From the NCBI GenBank assembly GCA_947446635.1, contig CANFHF010000010.1:1-64000 (forward strand): DNA of 64,000 bases, given 5' to 3'. Of the stretch, positions 59,892 to 64,000 are shown piece after piece (the stretch's first letter is position 1; each line of letters starts with the position of its first letter). The position numbers and the translations under genes are program-made. The notes under the pieces are model-generated. The model did no database searches. It was not told where the DNA came from and worked only from the letters and a program-made list of their open reading frames with translations. Source of the DNA: Flavobacteriaceae bacterium. Its GTDB lineage: Bacteria; Bacteroidota; Bacteroidia; Flavobacteriales; Flavobacteriaceae.

Positions 59892-60899
59892 ATGGAAAAT
59901 AAAAACAATATAACCCATGTTATTTTAACAGGTGGCGTTGGAAGTAGATTATGGCCTTTGTCACGTAAAAGTCAGCCCAAACAATACTTGGAGCTTTTTG
60001 ATGGTAAATCCCTTTTTGAAATGACGGTCGAGCGCAATCGCAATTTAGCTGATGCCTTTGTGGTAGTAGGAAATATTGACAATTGTAGCCTGAGTCAAAA
60101 AGTGATGGAAAAGTCTAATTGTGCTTATGTGGATATTATTGAGTCCACTCCAAGAAATACAGCTGCAGCCATTGCTTTTGCCGCTTTTGCTTCTGATCCT
60201 GAGGCAATTTTGATTGTGACTCCTTCTGATCATATTATAGATCAAATGCAAAACTACGAATTGGCTATCCAGGAAGCGGTTGATCAAGCTGCCCAGGGCG
60301 CTATTGTTACTTTTGGCATTATCCCTACTAAACCAGAAACGGGTTATGGTTATATAGAACACCAAGGGGATGATGTGCTTTCTTTTAGAGAAAAACCAAA
60401 CCAGGAAACGGCAATCGATTTTATTGCTCAAGGTAATTTTCTTTGGAACAGTGGAATGTTTTGTTTCAAAGCCAGAGTCTTTCTAGAGGAATTACAATTA
60501 TTTACCCCCGAGGTGTATGAGACATCTAAAATTGCTTGGGAATCAAATACCGATGGTGTTTTAGATTTAGAGTTGTCGCTTGCCATACCGTCTATCAGTA
60601 TTGATTATGCAGTGATGGAACGAAGTAAGAAAATTAAAGTGGTTGCCGCTACCTTCAAATGGTCTGATTTAGGATCTTTTGAATCCGTGTATGATTATTT
60701 GCTTGCTACGGGTCACCCTATAGATGCAAACGGAAACATGGTGATTGGGACGGATACGTATACCGCATTTTTAGGTCTTGAAAATACTATTTTTGTTCAT
60801 ACAGACACAGCCCATTTGATTTTACAAAAAGCCCATTCGCAGAAGGTCAAAATTATTTATAATCAACTAGAACTTGAAAACCCAGACTTGTTAGAATAA
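59892..60899 (+). CDS. manC: Mannose-1-phosphate guanylyltransferase
   Basis: HVILTGGVGSRLWPLSRKSQPKQYLELF, ESTPRNTAAAIAFAA, VTPSDHII, GYGYIE, FREKPN, LWNSGMFCF. Confidence 0.94.
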   Translation: MENKNNITHVILTGGVGSRLWPLSRKSQPKQYLELFDGKSLFEMTVERNRNLADAFVVVGNIDNCSLSQKVMEKSNCAYVDIIESTPRNTAAAIAFAAFASDPEAILIVTPSDHIIDQMQNYELAIQEAVDQAAQGAIVTFGIIPTKPETGYGYIEHQGDDVLSFREKPNQETAIDFIAQGNFLWNSGMFCFKARVFLEELQLFTPEVYETSKIAWESNTDGVLDLELSLAIPSISIDYAVMERSKKIKVVAATFKWSDLGSFESVYDYLLATGHPIDANGNMVIGTDTYTAFLGLENTIFVHTDTAHLILQKAHSQKVKIIYNQLELENPDLLE

Positions 60900-61104
60900 A
60901 TCAGAATAAAAATGGTAGGCATAAATACTATTATATATTTCCGTTTTTCAAAAGAGAACGGATTTTTTTTGTTATTACTTCAAATACAAAGGAATAATTT
61001 AAAAAAAAGGTTGCTATACGATTAAATTAACAAAATATAGGAGTATTTTAGTTAAATTTACCTGCTCAGTAGTAGCTTTTTATTCTAATTTTCTCTTAAA
61101 TCAT

Positions 61105-63504
61105 TTGTCTCCAATGAGATTAACCATAATCATTTTCAGTTTAGCACCCTTTTTTCCAGGCTTTTCTCAGAATATAATAGACAACCAACAAAAAATAAAA
61201 TCTAGCATACAAAATTATTTTCATTACGACCGTGAAAATATTCATGTTCAGTTCAATAAAACCATCTATGTAAACAACGAAGACCTTGCTTTTAAAGGTT
61301 ATGTGTTCAGCAAAAACAATAGCCTGCCACATTTAAATACAACCAACGTGCAATTAGTTGTCTATAATGAACAAAACGAAGTAGTGCAAAAACAATTATT
61401 GTATACCACTTTTGGCACCTTTGAAGGAGGATTGCATTTGAACGATAAATTTACTTCTGGCACCTATACCTTTCAATTTTACACCAATTGGATGAATAAT
61501 TTCAATGAGGATGAATCTTTTACACAAACTATAGAGGTAATTAGTAAAACAGAACCGTATTATATAAAATCAATACAACCTAATTGGGAAACGGCTAAGG
61601 TTTCTTTTTTTCCAGAAAGTGGTATAATTATTAACGGCATTGTCAATGCTGTAGGAGTAAAAATAACGGACTGCAATCAAAAGGGGATTGCTATTACTGA
61701 TGGGGTAGTACTGGATTCTAATTCAAATGAAGTCACTCACTTTAAAACGAATGCAATGGGAAATGGAAATTTTTATTTCATTCCAATGGCCAACCAAACC
61801 TACATCCTAAAAATCAATTCAGATCAATTAAAAATCACACAACAATTGCCTGAAACTCAAAATACAGGTATCGCTATAAGTTATAATAATAATTTACCTA
61901 ATAATATCCTGGCAGTAGCCATAAAAACAAATGATATAGGAGTTGCTTTATATCAAAATAAAAATTACATTCTTCTGATTCATCAAGATGGAAATTCCAT
62001 ACAAAAAGAATTTACTTTCAATGCGAAAGATCAGGAGCAAATTATAGGTTTTGATAAAAAATATTTATCTAATGGCGTTAACAGCATTCGGGTAATCGAT
62101 GAAAATCTAAATGAAGTGGCAGAACGATTGGTTTATATTTATCAAGCCCCTAAAGTAATCACGACAATTGAAGCCAAAACTATTGCGAATGATAGCGTAG
62201 TATTATTGGGAAAAACCGAGGCAAATCAGGCTAATATCAGCATTAGCGTACTTCCGGAAGATACGGTTTGTGCGGGACATAAAAATTCAATCCTAGGGAC
62301 GTTTTATCTAAACGCCTACTTAGAACAGCCTGAAAAGGATTCCTATTTCTATTACGATCCTGAAAATAGCACTAGAAAACAAGATATGGAATTGTTGATG
62401 CTTAACCAAAATCGAAGCAAATACCTTTGGAGCGACATTATAGCCCAACCGCCAAAAATAACTTTTCCTTTTACTAAAGGAGTTACCATAAGTGGAAAAG
62501 TAGAAAAATTTATAAGTCCAAAATCCAAATTCAAAATCTCCTTAATATCAGTAAATGATAAGGTCTTTGATGAGGAAATTGTTGATAAAAATGGGGACTA
62601 TAAATTTGAACACTTTTTTGCGCAAGATTCTACTGTGTTTCTGTTGCAACTGTTAAATGAAAAAAACATGAGCATCTTTACCAAAATGACGGCTCGAGTA
62701 ATTCCCACGGAGTCTCGATTTAAATTTGCTTTAAATGGTGCCAAAGCCAATTGTCCACCCCTAAAAAATGAAGAGGATAAATTCACTTTTGCTACTCCAA
62801 AAAACGAATCTTTTTTAGTTGCAGACAAAAGCATCATTAACTTAGCAGAGGTGAACATACAATCCAAGACTAAAAAAGATCCATTTACTCATAAAGGCGA
62901 TGTGAATTCTATTATGGCTTCTGCCTTTAAAATTGGTGATGATGAATTTGGAAATGTAATGGATTTTATCGGTCGAAATGGTTACCGAACAGGTATCAAT
63001 GATGATGACAACACGGCCTTTATCAGGAATCCGAGAAATGCTGTATTTTCAGAAAATGGCGCCCCTCCCTCGGTTTATATAGACAACGAAGTAGTCTTTG
63101 ATTTAAATCTTTTGTATAGTCTTTATTTAAGTGATGTAGATGAAATCTATATTGACAAAACGGGTTTTTCTGGGATGGGAGGTAGTTCAGGAAACATAAA
63201 AATATTCCTTAAAAAAGGAGTAAAAACGGATTTTTATAGAACTAAATACACTTCTCTTATTGTTACAAAAGGGTTTGCTAAAAATATCGACTACAAAAAT
63301 TCACAATTTGAAACCCAAAAAGAGTTCTATTCCTTTGGAACTTTAAATTGGACTTCGAAAGTTTTAATTAAAGAAAACCAGAACTATGAGGTTGCGTTTC
63401 CTAAAGGAAATCAAACCGCCATTCAAGTACTTATTGAGGGTTTCACCGCCGATGGACAACTGATATCTGAGATTAAAAAAATCCCAGTACTTAAATCAAT
63501 GTAA
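61105..63504 (+). CDS. Secreted MG2/TonB-plug-like protein without beta-barrel
   Basis: Signal peptide; VQFNKTIYVNNEDLAFKGYVFSKNN...GGLHLNDKFTSGTYTFQFYTNWM (MG2-like); C-terminal NAVFSENGAPPSVYIDNEVVFDLNLLYSLYLSDVDEIYIDK resembles a TonB plug. Confidence 0.75.
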   Translation: MSPMRLTIIIFSLAPFFPGFSQNIIDNQQKIKSSIQNYFHYDRENIHVQFNKTIYVNNEDLAFKGYVFSKNNSLPHLNTTNVQLVVYNEQNEVVQKQLLYTTFGTFEGGLHLNDKFTSGTYTFQFYTNWMNNFNEDESFTQTIEVISKTEPYYIKSIQPNWETAKVSFFPESGIIINGIVNAVGVKITDCNQKGIAITDGVVLDSNSNEVTHFKTNAMGNGNFYFIPMANQTYILKINSDQLKITQQLPETQNTGIAISYNNNLPNNILAVAIKTNDIGVALYQNKNYILLIHQDGNSIQKEFTFNAKDQEQIIGFDKKYLSNGVNSIRVIDENLNEVAERLVYIYQAPKVITTIEAKTIANDSVVLLGKTEANQANISISVLPEDTVCAGHKNSILGTFYLNAYLEQPEKDSYFYYDPENSTRKQDMELLMLNQNRSKYLWSDIIAQPPKITFPFTKGVTISGKVEKFISPKSKFKISLISVNDKVFDEEIVDKNGDYKFEHFFAQDSTVFLLQLLNEKNMSIFTKMTARVIPTESRFKFALNGAKANCPPLKNEEDKFTFATPKNESFLVADKSIINLAEVNIQSKTKKDPFTHKGDVNSIMASAFKIGDDEFGNVMDFIGRNGYRTGINDDDNTAFIRNPRNAVFSENGAPPSVYIDNEVVFDLNLLYSLYLSDVDEIYIDKTGFSGMGGSSGNIKIFLKKGVKTDFYRTKYTSLIVTKGFAKNIDYKNSQFETQKEFYSFGTLNWTSKVLIKENQNYEVAFPKGNQTAIQVLIEGFTADGQLISEIKKIPVLKSM

Positions 63505-63506
63505 TT

Positions 63507-63544
63507 AAAAAAGGGGATTCAATTTGTTGAATCCCCTTTTTTAA
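63507..63544. terminator. Bidirectional terminator hairpin between convergent genes
   Basis: aaaaggggattcaa-tttg-ttgaatcccctttt perfect stem with A/T flanks. Confidence 0.9.
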
Positions 63545-63562
63545 TTATTAGCGGTACACTAT

Positions 63563-64000
63563 TTACAAATGAACCTTTTTTTTCAATAGCTTGAACAATA
63601 CAGGAAGTGTAGTTACAAGAACAATTCCTATAACAATATATTCGATATGTTTCTTTAAATCAATGTCGAATTTTTCCAGAAAAAGTGCAGACAAATAATG
63701 TCCAGCAAAAATCATACTAAAGGACCAAAGAACTGACCCTACAATGTTATTCAGCATAAACTTCTTTTTGTCCATCGCTGCTATTCCTGCCACTATAGGG
63801 GCAAAAGTTCTGAAAATAGGTAAAAATCGAGCGAAAATAATTGCTTTTCCTCCATATTTTTCGAAGAAATCCCGAGATTGCAAAAGGTATTTTTCCTTGA
63901 ACCAAAAAGTATCTTCCTTATTGTAAAGATAAGTCCCACTCTTTATCCCAAACCAATATCCAACGGAATTACCAAATACTCCCGCCAAAGAAACCAATGA
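63563..64000 (-). CDS. DedA family membrane protein, truncated by window edge
   Basis: GNSVGYWFGIKSG...FFEKYGGKAIIFARFLPIFRTFAPIVAGIAAMDKKKFMLNNIVGSVLWS. Confidence 0.9.
   Translation of the reverse strand, partial: SLVSLAGVFGNSVGYWFGIKSGTYLYNKEDTFWFKEKYLLQSRDFFEKYGGKAIIFARFLPIFRTFAPIVAGIAAMDKKKFMLNNIVGSVLWSFSMIFAGHYLSALFLEKFDIDLKKHIEYIVIGIVLVTTLPVLFKLLKKKVHL

Overview
The window is AT-rich chromosomal DNA from a Flavobacterium-like Bacteroidota. The housekeeping and gliding/secretion backbone comprises pnp-rpsO, hemL, der, era, initiator tRNA-fMet, gldK-gldL-gldM-gldN, topA, miaB, lptE, secG, groES-groEL and manC. It also carries an exosortase F pair, an ATP-cone nuclease next to a beta-CASP metallo-hydrolase, and a ~23 kb polysaccharide-utilisation locus (PUL, about 14.0-37.0 kb). 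The PUL has an esterase, GH2, sialate-O-acetylesterase-like, GH3, two GH30 (one with a Calx-beta module), an exported EEP-family hydrolase, SusD, SusC, a large modular T9SS-secreted putative glycan-binding protein and a membrane-spanning triple-tyrosine/HTH regulator. Main new observations: (1) a ~135-bp cis-element is duplicated upstream of susC and upstream of the T9SS gene; (2) next to the susC copy, previously blank 'intergenic' DNA (about 29997-30278) is a decayed paralog of the intact regulator at 34105-37017, implying duplication of a divergent promoter plus regulator followed by loss of one regulator; (3) an unlisted 30-aa putative membrane micro-ORF lies in the susC leader; (4) the arginase/formimidoylglutamase-family protein between gldK and topA appears to lack several metal-ligand residues, suggesting a pseudoenzyme; (5) the ATP-cone nuclease/beta-CASP pair. 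All calls come from reading the sequence and supplied translations; no database search was run.
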